From Lysobacter antibioticus (GTDB taxonomy: Bacteria; Pseudomonadota; Gammaproteobacteria; Xanthomonadales; Xanthomonadaceae): a DNA stretch of 64,000 bases. This document shows positions 16,909 to 26,661 of this stretch, piece by piece. The notes under the pieces were generated by a model that saw only the letters and a program-made list of their open reading frames with translations, was not told the DNA's origin and made no database searches. The translations under genes were made by a program, and so were the position numbers. Position 1 is the first letter of the stretch; each line of letters starts with the position of its first letter. The DNA lies in contig NZ_JMTZ01000022.1 of NCBI RefSeq assembly GCF_000731095.1, forward strand, positions 1 through 64,000, read 5' to 3'.

Positions 16909-17081
16909 GAATCGGGAATGGGGAATCGGGAATCGAAGAAGCTCGGCTTCTTCTCCCGCCTCCCCTCTCCTGTCCCCATATTGAAAAAACCGGGAGCAAG
17001 AATCGAATCGGAATGCCGCCGGGCCTTTGCCTCGACGATTCCCGATTTTCGATTCCCGATTCCCGGCTTTCGGAGAAAGCC
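16909..17081. repeat. Inverted GGGAATC-type repeats between fadN-like gene and fadA
   Basis: GGGAATGGGGAATCGGGAATC-type units at 16911-16938 are mirrored by CGATTCCCGATT / CGATTCCCGATTCCC units at 17035-17065. The 96 bases between them show no gene; there is a short A-run (16984-16990). The repeat pair sits inside what should be one operon, directly before the fadA ribosome-binding site (GGAG at 17072-17075). Confidence 0.65.
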
Positions 17082-18284
<1,203 letters not shown>

Positions 18285-18320
18285 GCGGCTGCGGCCCGCA
18301 CGCGGGTCCTAGGCAAGAAG

Positions 18321-18351
18321 AACCCCGGAGCGATCCGGGGTTTTTCGTTTT
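18321..18351 (+). terminator. Rho-independent terminator of the fad genes
   Basis: Nine-base stem AACCCCGGA / TCCGGGGTT with a GCGA loop, followed by TTTCGTTTT. It lies 37 bases after the fadA stop. Confidence 0.85.
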
Positions 18352-18402
18352 AGATGCCGCACCTTTGCTTGAAGCCGGATTACTACGTGAGAACGCCGGC
18401 GT

Positions 18403-18759
18403 TTAAGCCAGCCGCGTACCGTTCGGCACCGGCCGCTCGAGGGCGGTGATGACCACGCCTTGCTCGGTCGGGAAACCGGTCAGCAGGAACTCGGACACGA
18501 ACGGCCCGATCTGCTTCGGCGGGAAATTGATCACCCCGACGATCTGCCGCCCGACCAGTTCCTCGGCCGAATACAGGTCGCGGATCTGCGCGCTGGTCTT
18601 GCGCAGGCCGTGCGGGCCGAAATCGACCCACAGCTTCCAGGCCGGCTTGCGCGCCTGCGGAAATTCCTCGACCTGGGTGACGGTGCCGGCGCAGATCACG
18701 ACTTTCTCGAAGTCGCTCCACGCGATCAGGCCCGTCTCGTTGCTGTTCGTATCGCTCAT
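18403..18759 (-). CDS. tRNA-binding (CsaA-like) protein
   Basis: 118-residue OB-fold protein of the CsaA/tRNA-binding-domain family, related to the C-terminal domain of methionyl-tRNA synthetase. Family marks are ICAGTVTQVEEFPQARKPAWKL, the LRKTSAQI strand, GRQIVGVINFPPKQIG and the final VVITALERPVPNGTRLA. CsaA has been linked to tRNA binding and chaperone-like activity; its role in this group is unclear. The start at 18759 forms an ATGA overlap with the stop of the upstream oxidase, so the two are co-translated. Confidence 0.88.
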   Translation of the reverse strand: MSDTNSNETGLIAWSDFEKVVICAGTVTQVEEFPQARKPAWKLWVDFGPHGLRKTSAQIRDLYSAEELVGRQIVGVINFPPKQIGPFVSEFLLTGFPTEQGVVITALERPVPNGTRLA

Positions 18760-20051
18760 CCTGCCCTTCCTTCGCTGCGTTCTTTGTAGGCGTCCTTGAG
18801 TTGCGCCCAGGTATAGCTCAACTGCGCCGCCAACAGGCCGGCGGGCTTCATCGCCGAGACCAGGCCGTAGTCGGACAGCTCGCGCCAACGCTCGTCGCCT
18901 TGGGCGATCGCCGCGGCGACGGTTTCGCCGGCGAAGGTCGTCGGCGCAACGCCGTGACCGCCGAACGCCTGGGCCAGCCACAGGCCCTCGCCGATGCGGC
19001 CGATCTGCGGCATCTGATGGCGCGCATAACTCATCAGGCCCGACCAGGCGTAGTCGATCCGGGTCCCGGCCAATTGCGGAAATACCTTGAGCAGGTCGCG
19101 GTAGAGCAAGCGCTTGACCGCTTCAGGCGAGCGATCCAGCACCGAGATGCGCCCGCCCCAGAGCAGGCGTGTGTCCGGCAGCGGCCGATAGTAGTCGAAG
19201 GCGAAACGCGTGTCGTAGACCGCGGCACGCGTATGTAAAGCGCTATCGAGCCGATCGCCGAGCGGCTCGGTCACCATCACATAGGTCGCGATCGGCATCA
19301 CCGCGGCATCGACCTCGCGGCGCAGACCGGCCAGGTAACCGCCGCAGGCCAACACGACTTGCTCGGCCTCGATCTCGCCGTGTTCGGTCTTGATCCGCCA
19401 GGTCGACCCGTGACGCTCCAACGCGAGCGCCGGACTGCGTTCGTGCACGGCGACACCGAGAACTTCGGCCAAGGCCGCCAAGCCGTGGGCGTACTTGAGC
19501 GGATGAAAATGCAAAGCCTGCGGTTCGAACAAGGCCTCGTGATAGCGCTCGCTGCGCACCTGCTCGCGCAGGCGTTCGCGCGACCACCATTGCCAGTCGA
19601 CGCCGTAGTGGTCGGCCAATAAGGCCCGGCGCGAGCGCAGCACTTCAGTATCTCGAAACCAGTTGGCCCAGATCACCCCGGCCTCGGTGGCATCGCAGGC
19701 GATGCCGTGGCGATGGATGCGCGAACGGATCAGCTCGACCGCGTCGGTGGTGCCGGCGTACAGCGCGCGGGCGCGCTGCGGACCGAGCTCGCGCAACAAG
19801 GCATCCTCGCCGCGCGAGAAGCCGCCGAACACGAAGCCGCCGTTACGGCCCGAGGCCCCGTGGCCGATCTCCTGCGCTTCGATCAGGGTCACTTCGCTCA
19901 GGCCGCGCTCGGCCAAGCCCAAGGCGGTGTTGAGCCCGGCGAAACCGCCGCCGATCACGCACACCCGCGTTTGCCGCTTTTCTTCGAACACAGGCCACGA
20001 AGGCTGGCGTTCGAGACTGGCGCGGTAATAGCTTTCGGCGGGTATGGACAT
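18756..20051 (-). CDS. FAD-dependent amine oxidoreductase (PuuB-like)
   Basis: 431-residue DAO-family flavoenzyme. The start at 20051 (MSIPAESYYRASLERQPSWP) is chosen because the N-terminus matches gamma-glutamylputrescine oxidase PuuB and related enzymes; the longer frame upstream is low-complexity Arg/Ala. The FAD-binding motif VCVIGGGFAGLNTALGLAERG starts near residue 30, the flavin-contact segment is GASGRNGGFV, and a C-terminal GLWLAQAFGGHGVAPTTFAGE closes the FAD site. The likely substrate is a secondary amine such as gamma-glutamylputrescine, but no other puu gene is near. The aguA/aguB putrescine genes lie about 10 kb away, which is suggestive at most. Confidence 0.8.
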   Translation of the reverse strand: MSIPAESYYRASLERQPSWPVFEEKRQTRVCVIGGGFAGLNTALGLAERGLSEVTLIEAQEIGHGASGRNGGFVFGGFSRGEDALLRELGPQRARALYAGTTDAVELIRSRIHRHGIACDATEAGVIWANWFRDTEVLRSRRALLADHYGVDWQWWSRERLREQVRSERYHEALFEPQALHFHPLKYAHGLAALAEVLGVAVHERSPALALERHGSTWRIKTEHGEIEAEQVVLACGGYLAGLRREVDAAVMPIATYVMVTEPLGDRLDSALHTRAAVYDTRFAFDYYRPLPDTRLLWGGRISVLDRSPEAVKRLLYRDLLKVFPQLAGTRIDYAWSGLMSYARHQMPQIGRIGEGLWLAQAFGGHGVAPTTFAGETVAAAIAQGDERWRELSDYGLVSAMKPAGLLAAQLSYTWAQLKDAYKERSEGRAG

Positions 20052-20143
20052 GAGCGGGCCGCAACGGGTTTGATGATGCCGGTCGGCCGTCGCGGCGACC
20101 GGTGCCTGACCGCGCCGCCACACCGAACGCCGAGACGCAGACG

Positions 20144-20572
20144 ATGGACATCCACCGCGCCGACCTAGCCTACCGCAGACGCAGCCTGTGGCTGCTGGCC
20201 GCGCTCCTGGGCGTTTGCGCGATCGGGCTGTGGCTGTTGCACGGCTGGCTGCAGACGGTGCAGGCGCATGCGCTGGCGAGCGCGCCACAGGAAGCGCGGC
20301 GCTGGCTGCGCGGCGCGATCGCCGCGATGCTGATCATGCCGGCCTTGCCTAGTGCCCTGTGGGGGCACAGCCTGCGCCGGCTCGGCCGGGCCGCACGCGA
20401 GGAAGGCCGGTTTCCGCCGCGCGCCTGGAAGACTTACCGCGACGTGCGGGTGCTGCGCGAACAGGCCGCATTGCGATGGTCGCGGCGCAGCGAGCGCCTG
20501 GGCCGTATCGCGCAAGGCGCCGCCGGAGCATTCGCGGCGGCGGCCGTAGCGGCCTGGATCTGGCTCAGTTGA
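20144..20572 (+). CDS. Small inner-membrane protein of unknown function
   Basis: 142-residue protein, not recognised. The start MDIHRADLAYRRRSLW at 20144 is followed by hydrophobic segments at ~15-35 (LWLLAALLGVCAIGLWLLHGW), ~55-75 (GAIAAMLIMPALPSALWG) and at the C-terminus (AAGAFAAAAVAAWIWLS). A basic, Arg-rich cytoplasmic loop lies between the second and third. It is divergent from the PuuB-like gene and convergent with galU. Codon use is in line with neighbours, so it is probably a real gene. Confidence 0.62.
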   Translation: MDIHRADLAYRRRSLWLLAALLGVCAIGLWLLHGWLQTVQAHALASAPQEARRWLRGAIAAMLIMPALPSALWGHSLRRLGRAAREEGRFPPRAWKTYRDVRVLREQAALRWSRRSERLGRIAQGAAGAFAAAAVAAWIWLS

Positions 20573-20601
20573 TCCCAGCAATCCCATCCAGAAACGAACA
20601 C

Positions 20602-20619
20602 GGGCCGCATTCGCGGCCC
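20602..20619. terminator. Hairpin between convergent genes
   Basis: Seven-base stem GGGCCGC / GCGGCCC with an ATTC loop, between the small membrane-protein gene and galU. No T-run; a weak bidirectional terminator at best. Confidence 0.35.
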
Positions 20620-20651
20620 ATGAATCGCACGGCTATGCCCTGCCCCGCTAA

Positions 20652-21551
20652 TTACTCGAGGTCTTCGACACCGAGTTCGTTGAGCGCGTTCTGCATCAGT
20701 TGGCGCGCCGAGTCGCTGAGCTTTTCGTGGTCGAGGGCGTAACGGATCGTGGCCTCGATCAGGCCGAGGTGGGTACCGCAGTCGAAGCGCGTGCCCTGGA
20801 AACGGTAGGCGTTGACGGTCTCGCGTTCGAGCAGGGTCGCGATAGCGTCGGTGAGCTGGATCTCGCCGCCGGCGCCAGGCGTGGTGGTTTCGAGCAGTTC
20901 GAAGATGCCCGGATTGAGCACGTAACGGCCGACCACGGCGAGCGTGCTCGGCGCCACGTCCGGCTCGGGTTTCTCGACGATGGCGCGAATCCGGCCCTGT
21001 CGGGCCTGGAAGGCGTCGGTGGCGACGATGCCGTAGCTGGCGGTCTGTTCGCGAGGCACGTCCTGCACGGCGATGACGCTGGCGCCGCTGCTCTGCGCGG
21101 CGTCGGCCATCTGCTTGAGCGCGCCGGGGCCGCGGTTCCAGATCACGTCGTCGGGCAGCAGCACCGCGAAGGGTTCGTTGCCGATCACTTCCTTGGCGCA
21201 CAGCACCGCATGGCCCAGGCCCAGCGCTTCGGCCTGGGTCACGAACACCGCACGCACGCCCTCGGGCAGCACGTTGCGGATCAGTTCGAGTTGTTCGGTC
21301 TTGCCGGAGCGTTCGAGCTTGTGTTCGAGCTCGTAGGCCTTGTCGAAGTAGTCGGCAACCGCGTGCTTGTAGCGGTTGGTGATGAATACCAGGGTGTCGC
21401 AACCGGCTTCGATCGCCTCATCCACGGCGTACTGGATCAGCGGCCGGTCGATGATCGGCAGCATCTCCTTCGGCACGGTCTTGGTCGCGGGGAGAAAACG
21501 GGTGCCGAGGCCGGCGACCGGAAAAACAGCCTTGCGAATACGTGTTTCCAT
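20652..21551 (-). CDS. galU: UTP-glucose-1-phosphate uridylyltransferase GalU
   Basis: 299-residue cytoplasmic enzyme that makes UDP-glucose, the glucosyl donor for exopolysaccharide, LPS and trehalose. Signature stretches are VFPVAGLGTRFLPATK, KEMLPIIDRPLIQY, the GLGHAVLCAKEVIG nucleotide segment, LLPDDVIW and the C-terminal RFDCGTHLGLIEATI. The length is normal. Its ATG shares one base with the stop of the capD-like gene (TAATG), so it is the last gene of the polysaccharide run on this strand. Confidence 0.97.
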   Translation of the reverse strand: METRIRKAVFPVAGLGTRFLPATKTVPKEMLPIIDRPLIQYAVDEAIEAGCDTLVFITNRYKHAVADYFDKAYELEHKLERSGKTEQLELIRNVLPEGVRAVFVTQAEALGLGHAVLCAKEVIGNEPFAVLLPDDVIWNRGPGALKQMADAAQSSGASVIAVQDVPREQTASYGIVATDAFQARQGRIRAIVEKPEPDVAPSTLAVVGRYVLNPGIFELLETTTPGAGGEIQLTDAIATLLERETVNAYRFQGTRFDCGTHLGLIEATIRYALDHEKLSDSARQLMQNALNELGVEDLE

Positions 21552-23461
21552 TAAATCTTCCTGGCGTTGCGGGCGGGGAACGCCACCACCGTAGCCGACT
21601 CCTTGTAATCGGGATGTTCACCTACCGGGCGGAATTCCGGTACCGCGATGCGCAACAGCGTGCTGAGCGCCTCGCGGTCGTAGCGGATCGAAGCCTCGCG
21701 CAGTTGCTGCAAGGAGTTCTCCAGCGCCCCGGCCGACACGTCGCGCGGCTCGGCCTGGAGAATCTTCGGGTGCACCGTCGGGCGATAACGCTCGTCGGCG
21801 TGGAACAAGGTCTCGTGCAGCTTCTCGCCCGGACGCAGGCCGGTGTAGACGATGGCGACATCGCGGCCCGGCGTCTTGCCGGCCAGGCGGATCATCTGCT
21901 CGGCCAGCAGGCGGATCGGCACCGGTTCGCCCATGTCGAGGGTGTAGATCGCCTCGTGGGTGCCGATCGCCGAAGCCTGCAGGATCAACTGGCAGGCTTC
22001 CGGAATGGTCATGAAGAAACGCGTGACTTCCGGATCGGTGACAGTGACCGGACCGCCGCTGCGGATCTGTTCGCGGAACAGCGGCACCACGCTGCCGGCC
22101 GAGTCGAGCACGTTGCCGAAGCGCACGGTGACGAAACGGGTGGCGCGCTGATCGGCCAGCGACTGGCAGGTCATCTCGGCCAGGCGCTTGGTCGCGCCGA
22201 GCACGTTGACCGGGTCGACCGCCTTGTCCGTGGAGATCAGCACGAAGGTGCCGACGCCGGCCGCGCGGCAGGCGCGTGCCACCGTCTCGGTGGTCAGTAC
22301 GTTGTTGCGCACCGCCTCGCGCAACTGCGCTTCCAGCAACGGCACCTGCTTGTAGGCGGCGGCGTGGAAGGCGGCGTCCGGCGCGGCGAGCTTGAGCGCG
22401 TACTCGATGAGCGCCTTGTCGCCGCAGTCGCCGAGGATCGGAATGAATTCGACGTCGGGGAAGTCGCGGCGCAGCGCGGTCTCGGTGGTGACCAGGGCCA
22501 GCTCGTCGATCTCGATCAGGGCGATGCGCCCGGCACCGTGGCGCGCGCACTGGCGGCACAACTCAGAACCGATCGAACCGCCAGCACCGGTCACCAGAAC
22601 CGAACGCGCACCGAGCCAGGCGCGGATCGCCTTCCAGTCCGGCAGCACCGGCTTGCGGCCGAGCAAGTCCTCGATCGCGACTTCCTTGAGCTCGCCGGGC
22701 AGCGAGCGCCCTTCAAGCACGTCCTGCAGGCGCGGCACCATGCGGAACGGCACGCCGGTGCGTTCGCAGGCCATGACCACGCGCTGCATCGCATTGGCAT
22801 CGGCCGAGGGCATGGCGATGACCAGCAGCTTGGCCGCGGTCTCGCGCGCGATCTCGGCGACGTCGTCGACGTTGCCGAGCACCGGCACGCCCTGGACCTT
22901 ACTGCCGCGCAGGCGCGCGGCGTCGTCGAGGAAACCGACCGGGTGATAGGTGCCGAATCGGCGCAGGTCGCGGACCAGGGCCTCGCCGGCGCGGCCGGCG
23001 CCGAGGATCAAAATCCTCACCGAGACCGCATTGGCGCTATCGATGCGGCTATCCTTCCAGGCCCGGTACAGCAGGCGCGGCGCGCCCAGCATGCCCATCA
23101 GCACCAGCGGGTACAGCACCAGCACGGTGCGCGGCACGGCATCGACGCGGTTATAGAGGAACAGGCCCAGGACGATCGCGAACAGGCCCAGCATGCAGGC
23201 CTTGAAGATGTTCCACAGGTCGGGCACGCCGGCGAAACGCCACAGGCCGCGGTACAGGCCGACCTGCCAGAAGACCAGGCCTTGCGCGGCCAGAACCAGG
23301 GCGATCTCGGTCGACCACAGCGGCAGGGTCGGAGGGGTCGCGGTGATGCCGAAGCGCAACTTGTGCAGCGCCTGCCAGACCAGCCAAACCATCGCGAGAT
23401 CGTGCGCAACCACCGCCAACCGGGGCAGGCCGCTTTTCAGACGATCGCGCAATGAACTCAT
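21551..23461 (-). CDS. Membrane-bound nucleotide-sugar 4,6-dehydratase (CapD/WbpM/PglF-like)
   Basis: 636-residue enzyme of O-antigen or capsule sugar synthesis. The first ~140 residues carry about four membrane segments. A first Rossmann-like domain follows (ILILGAGRAGEALVRDL), then the long-SDR catalytic domain with GAGGSIGSELCRQC near residue 293 and STDKAVDPVNVLGATKR, the modified active site of UDP-GlcNAc C4/C6 dehydratases. The product is probably a UDP-4-keto-6-deoxy-HexNAc used by the next transferase. It lies between the wecA-like gene and galU on the same strand. Confidence 0.92.
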   Translation of the reverse strand: MSSLRDRLKSGLPRLAVVAHDLAMVWLVWQALHKLRFGITATPPTLPLWSTEIALVLAAQGLVFWQVGLYRGLWRFAGVPDLWNIFKACMLGLFAIVLGLFLYNRVDAVPRTVLVLYPLVLMGMLGAPRLLYRAWKDSRIDSANAVSVRILILGAGRAGEALVRDLRRFGTYHPVGFLDDAARLRGSKVQGVPVLGNVDDVAEIARETAAKLLVIAMPSADANAMQRVVMACERTGVPFRMVPRLQDVLEGRSLPGELKEVAIEDLLGRKPVLPDWKAIRAWLGARSVLVTGAGGSIGSELCRQCARHGAGRIALIEIDELALVTTETALRRDFPDVEFIPILGDCGDKALIEYALKLAAPDAAFHAAAYKQVPLLEAQLREAVRNNVLTTETVARACRAAGVGTFVLISTDKAVDPVNVLGATKRLAEMTCQSLADQRATRFVTVRFGNVLDSAGSVVPLFREQIRSGGPVTVTDPEVTRFFMTIPEACQLILQASAIGTHEAIYTLDMGEPVPIRLLAEQMIRLAGKTPGRDVAIVYTGLRPGEKLHETLFHADERYRPTVHPKILQAEPRDVSAGALENSLQQLREASIRYDREALSTLLRIAVPEFRPVGEHPDYKESATVVAFPARNARKI

Positions 23462-23519
23462 TCCCTGCCCCTACTGAAGAAAATCAATCGGTTCGGCCCG
23501 CTCGGCCGCTCGGTTCGTC

Positions 23520-24497
23520 CTAGCTGATCGGGTCGCCGGTTTCGCGTCCGGTCTTCTGGATCAGCCACCAAAAAAAAGCGCCGGACATATACCACGCGGC
23601 TGCCATACATAAGATGAAACCGGTTCGGACTTCGGTCACATAGCGCACGCAGACTACGGACAGCAGCGTGAAAACCGCATAGGCGAGGGTCACCCGGGTG
23701 TGGCCGATGCGCCTGGCCCAGACCTGGTAAGCGTGCTGAGTATGCGGTGTCCACCAGCGTTCGCCGCGCCGGACCCGCCGTAGCAGGGTCAGGCCGGAGT
23801 CGACCATGAATGCGGCCAGCGGCAACAGCAACAGGCCTGAACGCAGGCCGAGCCCGCTCGCGGCGAGCACACATAATGCGGCGACGGCGTAGCCGATTGC
23901 GCCGCTGCCGACGTCGCCCATGAAGATGCGCGCGCGCGGGAAATTGAACGGCAGAAACCCGACGCAGGCCGCCAGCAAGGCCAGCGCCAGCCAGCTCCAG
24001 ACCGGCCCTCCGAGCCAGACCAGGGCCAGCGCGACCAACGCCGCCTGCGAAGCGGCCATGCCGTTGATGCCGTCCATGAAATTCCAGACGTTGGTCAGTC
24101 CGACCGCCAGGGCGAACGCCGCCAGCGCCAGCCAGACATTGCCCAGGACGTACCAGACTGCGAACGCCAGCAAGGCCGCAGCGAAGGCATGCACCCCCAG
24201 GCGCAGCCACGGCGACAGCGGGCGATGGTCGTCGACCCAGCCGATACCGGCGATCGCCAACAGGCCGATGCCGAACGCCAATGCGAGCGGCGCATGCGAG
24301 GGGAAGCGAATGCCGAGCGCAGCCGTGGCGATCAACACCGCGGCGACGATGGCGATGCCGCCGCCGCGCGGCGTGGCGACGCTATGGCTGCGGCGTTCGC
24401 CGGGCTCGTCGATGAGCCGGCTGTGCAGCGCATAGACGCGCGCCAGCCAGGTACCGGCGGCGCCGAGCGCCGCGTAGATCGCGATCCATTGCCACAT
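23520..24497 (-). CDS. Undecaprenyl-phosphate HexNAc-1-phosphate transferase (WecA/WbpL-like)
   Basis: 325-residue integral membrane protein of the MraY/WecA family with about ten hydrophobic segments. It should start lipid-linked glycan assembly by moving a sugar-1-phosphate to undecaprenyl phosphate. Family motifs are DEPGERRSHSVATPRGGG near the N-terminus, the metal-site WVDDH, NVWNFMDGINGMAASQ, and FMGDVGSGAIGY. The WbpL-WbpM style neighbour (capD-like, 58 bases downstream) suggests O-antigen initiation. It follows lapB with a 3-base gap. Confidence 0.9.
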   Translation of the reverse strand: MWQWIAIYAALGAAGTWLARVYALHSRLIDEPGERRSHSVATPRGGGIAIVAAVLIATAALGIRFPSHAPLALAFGIGLLAIAGIGWVDDHRPLSPWLRLGVHAFAAALLAFAVWYVLGNVWLALAAFALAVGLTNVWNFMDGINGMAASQAALVALALVWLGGPVWSWLALALLAACVGFLPFNFPRARIFMGDVGSGAIGYAVAALCVLAASGLGLRSGLLLLPLAAFMVDSGLTLLRRVRRGERWWTPHTQHAYQVWARRIGHTRVTLAYAVFTLLSVVCVRYVTEVRTGFILCMAAAWYMSGAFFWWLIQKTGRETGDPIS

Positions 24498-24500
24498 CGC

Positions 24501-25679
24501 TCAGACCACCGCGTAGTTCAGCAGCGGCTTGACCGAACCCCATTCCTTGCAGCTCGGGCATTGCCAGTGGTGACTACGGGCGCCGAAGCCGCAGCGGTTG
24601 CAGCGGTAACTCGGATTGCGCACCAGCAACTGGTCGGTAATGTGCTTGAGGTCGTGCAGGGTCGCCAGCGGGTCGGCGTTCTCGGCGATGGTCAGGTCGA
24701 TCAGCGCCGCTTCGCCGCGTACCGAGGGCCGGTCCTTGAGCTGGCGCGCCAGATAGGCGCGCGCGGCCGGCACGCCGTCTTCGGCTTCGACCATGCGGGT
24801 CAGCGCCAGCACCGGGGCGATGCCGCGGTAGTGTTCGCACATCTCGGCCAGGAAGGCGCGCGCGCCGGTGGCGTCGCCGTCGCGTTCGTAGCAACTCAGC
24901 AACGCCGGCAATACTTCCGGCAGGTAATCGGGGTCGGCGCGGGCGACGCGCTCGAAGGCGCGGATCGCCGCGGCATCGTTGCCGGTTTCCACTTCGATGC
25001 GGCCTTCCAGCATGCCGGCGCGGACCGAATTGGCATCGGCCTCGTAGGCGCGCTTGACCGCCGCGCGCGCGGCATCGGTGTCGCCGGCGGCGCGGTAGCG
25101 GTCGGCCAGCTCGCACTCGAACTGGGCGATCAGCTTGCCCATCGGTTCGCCGGTCGCAGCCTCGTAGCGCTGGGCGTTCTCGATCGCCTTGTCCCAGTCG
25201 CGTTCGGACTGATAGATGCCGATCAGATGGCGCAGCGCCAGCGGCGCGCGCATGTCCAGCGCGACCAGATCGCTGAACACCGTCTCGGCGCGGTCGAGCA
25301 AGCCCGAACGCATGTAGTCCTCGCCGAGCGCGAGCAAGGCCTGGACCTTCTGCTGATCGCTCAGGCCCGGCCGTTGCACCAGGGCCTGGTGCAGGCGGAT
25401 CGCGCGGTCGACTTCGCCGCGGCGGCGAAACAAGTGGCCGAGCGCGACCTGGGTCTCGAAGGTGTCCTTGTCGAGCTCGGCGATGTGCAGGAACAACTCG
25501 ATCGCCTTGTCGGGCTGTTCGTTGAGCAGGTAGTTGAGGCCGCGGAAATAGGTGGTCGACAACCGGCTGACCTGGTTGTCGCTATGCCGCTCGCCCCCTC
25601 GCCGCCCGATCACCCAGCCGCTCACGGCCGCGACCGGCAGCAACAGGAAGAACCAGAACCACTGGCTGATGAATTCCAT
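24501..25679 (-). CDS. lapB: LPS assembly protein LapB (YciM)
   Basis: 392-residue inner-membrane protein that, in E. coli, works with FtsH to control LpxC turnover and so balances LPS output. An N-terminal membrane anchor (WFWFFLLLPVAAVSGWVIG) is followed by about nine TPR-like repeats (e.g. YFRGLNYLLNEQPDKAIELF) and a C-terminal rubredoxin-like metal site with two Cys pairs, CNRC and CPSC. Length and order match the family. It sits 2 bases after lapA, as in E. coli. Confidence 0.95.
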   Translation of the reverse strand: MEFISQWFWFFLLLPVAAVSGWVIGRRGGERHSDNQVSRLSTTYFRGLNYLLNEQPDKAIELFLHIAELDKDTFETQVALGHLFRRRGEVDRAIRLHQALVQRPGLSDQQKVQALLALGEDYMRSGLLDRAETVFSDLVALDMRAPLALRHLIGIYQSERDWDKAIENAQRYEAATGEPMGKLIAQFECELADRYRAAGDTDAARAAVKRAYEADANSVRAGMLEGRIEVETGNDAAAIRAFERVARADPDYLPEVLPALLSCYERDGDATGARAFLAEMCEHYRGIAPVLALTRMVEAEDGVPAARAYLARQLKDRPSVRGEAALIDLTIAENADPLATLHDLKHITDQLLVRNPSYRCNRCGFGARSHHWQCPSCKEWGSVKPLLNYAVV

Positions 25680-25681
25680 GC

Positions 25682-25960
25682 TCAGACCTCGGGGCCGGCG
25701 AGCGGGGGCGCCGGCGCGGCGCTCGCAGCGCGCTCGGCGCGACTGAGGCGGCGCCGCAACGGCAGGACCACGCTGGCGCTGATGGCCAGGCCGCCGATCA
25801 GGGCGCCGAGCAACAGCGCGACGATCAGGGCGATGCCGAGCGAGGTCGCCGGGACGAAACCGATACCGAGGTCGATGCTGACGATCTGGCGGTTCAAAGC
25901 GCCGAGGATCGCCCCTGCCGCGAGGCAGGCCAGGGCGATGAGGAGTCGGATCACGCGCAT
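25682..25960 (-). CDS. lapA: LapA-domain membrane protein
   Basis: 92-residue LapA/YciS-type protein with two membrane segments (RLLIALACLAAGAILGALN and LGIALIVALLLGALIGGLAI) and a basic cytoplasmic stretch, LRRRLSRAERAA. The start MRVIRLLIA at 25960 is preferred, since it matches the family N-terminus; an ATG eight codons upstream is possible. It is the partner of LapB and lies directly before it. Confidence 0.82.
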   Translation of the reverse strand: MRVIRLLIALACLAAGAILGALNRQIVSIDLGIGFVPATSLGIALIVALLLGALIGGLAISASVVLPLRRRLSRAERAASAAPAPPLAGPEV

Positions 25961-26118
25961 GGGAGAGTTCCGGAGGTCGTGCACGATCTCGTGCGTGTCG
26001 CGCCTAGCTTAACGGACAGGCGCGGCCACAGCGTAGACGCCGGGCGGGCTGGGATTAAGGGAAGGGACGAGGAAGGCCCGCCCTGAAGCCGGCCCGAAGG
26101 TCGGTGGTGCGGTCGGGA

Positions 26119-26130
26119 CCTTATATAAGG
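26119..26130. promoter_or_regulatory. AT-rich perfect palindrome upstream of lapA
   Basis: CCTTATATAAGG is a 12-base perfect palindrome in an otherwise GC-rich gap between ihfB and lapA. It is flanked by the short hairpin CGGCAT/ATGCCG at 26131-26148. It could be an operator or contain a -10 box for lapA. No further evidence. Confidence 0.35.
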
Positions 26131-26175
26131 CGGCATCGCGGGATGCCGGGACTAAACCTGGCCGAACGCGGGCGC

Positions 26176-26478
26176 TCAGGCCTCTTCGTCGAGCGGCGTT
26201 ACGCCGCTGACGCGTTCGCGCAGTTCCTTGCCGGGCTTGAAATGCGGGACGTGCTTGCCGGGCAATGCGACCGACTCGCCGGTCTTCGGGTTGCGGCCCA
26301 GGCGTGGCGGACGGTAGTGCAGCGAGAAGCTGCCGAAGCCGCGGATTTCGATCCGCTCGCCGGCCGACAGGGCGCCGCCCATCATTTCCAGCAAAGCCTT
26401 CACCGCCAGATCCACATCGTCGCCCTTGAGATGGGCCTGACGCTGCGAAAGGATCTCGATGAGTTCGGACTTGGTCAT
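26176..26478 (-). CDS. ihfB: Integration host factor subunit beta
   Basis: 100-residue DNA-bending protein of the HU/IHF family that pairs with IhfA. It reads [14 protein letters not shown] at the start, [13 protein letters not shown] in the first helix region, [18 protein letters not shown], then [20 protein letters not shown] with the intercalating Pro, and [11 protein letters not shown]. Its position directly downstream of rpsA on the same strand is the standard gammaproteobacterial arrangement. Confidence 0.96.
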   Translation of the reverse strand: MTKSELIEILSQRQAHLKGDDVDLAVKALLEMMGGALSAGERIEIRGFGSFSLHYRPPRLGRNPKTGESVALPGKHVPHFKPGKELRERVSGVTPLDEEA

Positions 26479-26661
26479 GGACGAAGCGTGGCCTTGCCTT
26501 AGGAAGGTCGTGAGAGAGTCGTGCGGACGTCGCGATCAGCTGCGATCCCCTACCGCAGACCGAAGGCGACCCGGCCATGCCGGGCCGCCTCGGCGGATAC
26601 TTCGGTGTTGCCGGCCCGGATCGACCGGGCCGTATTGCCTGTAGCGTGACGCGTGCAGCGA

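Noticed and set aside
14793-17081. N-terminal extension of FadA
   Set aside because: The frame is open far upstream, but that part is the +2 shadow of the FadN-type gene; the thiolase starts at 17082 with a ribosome-binding site.
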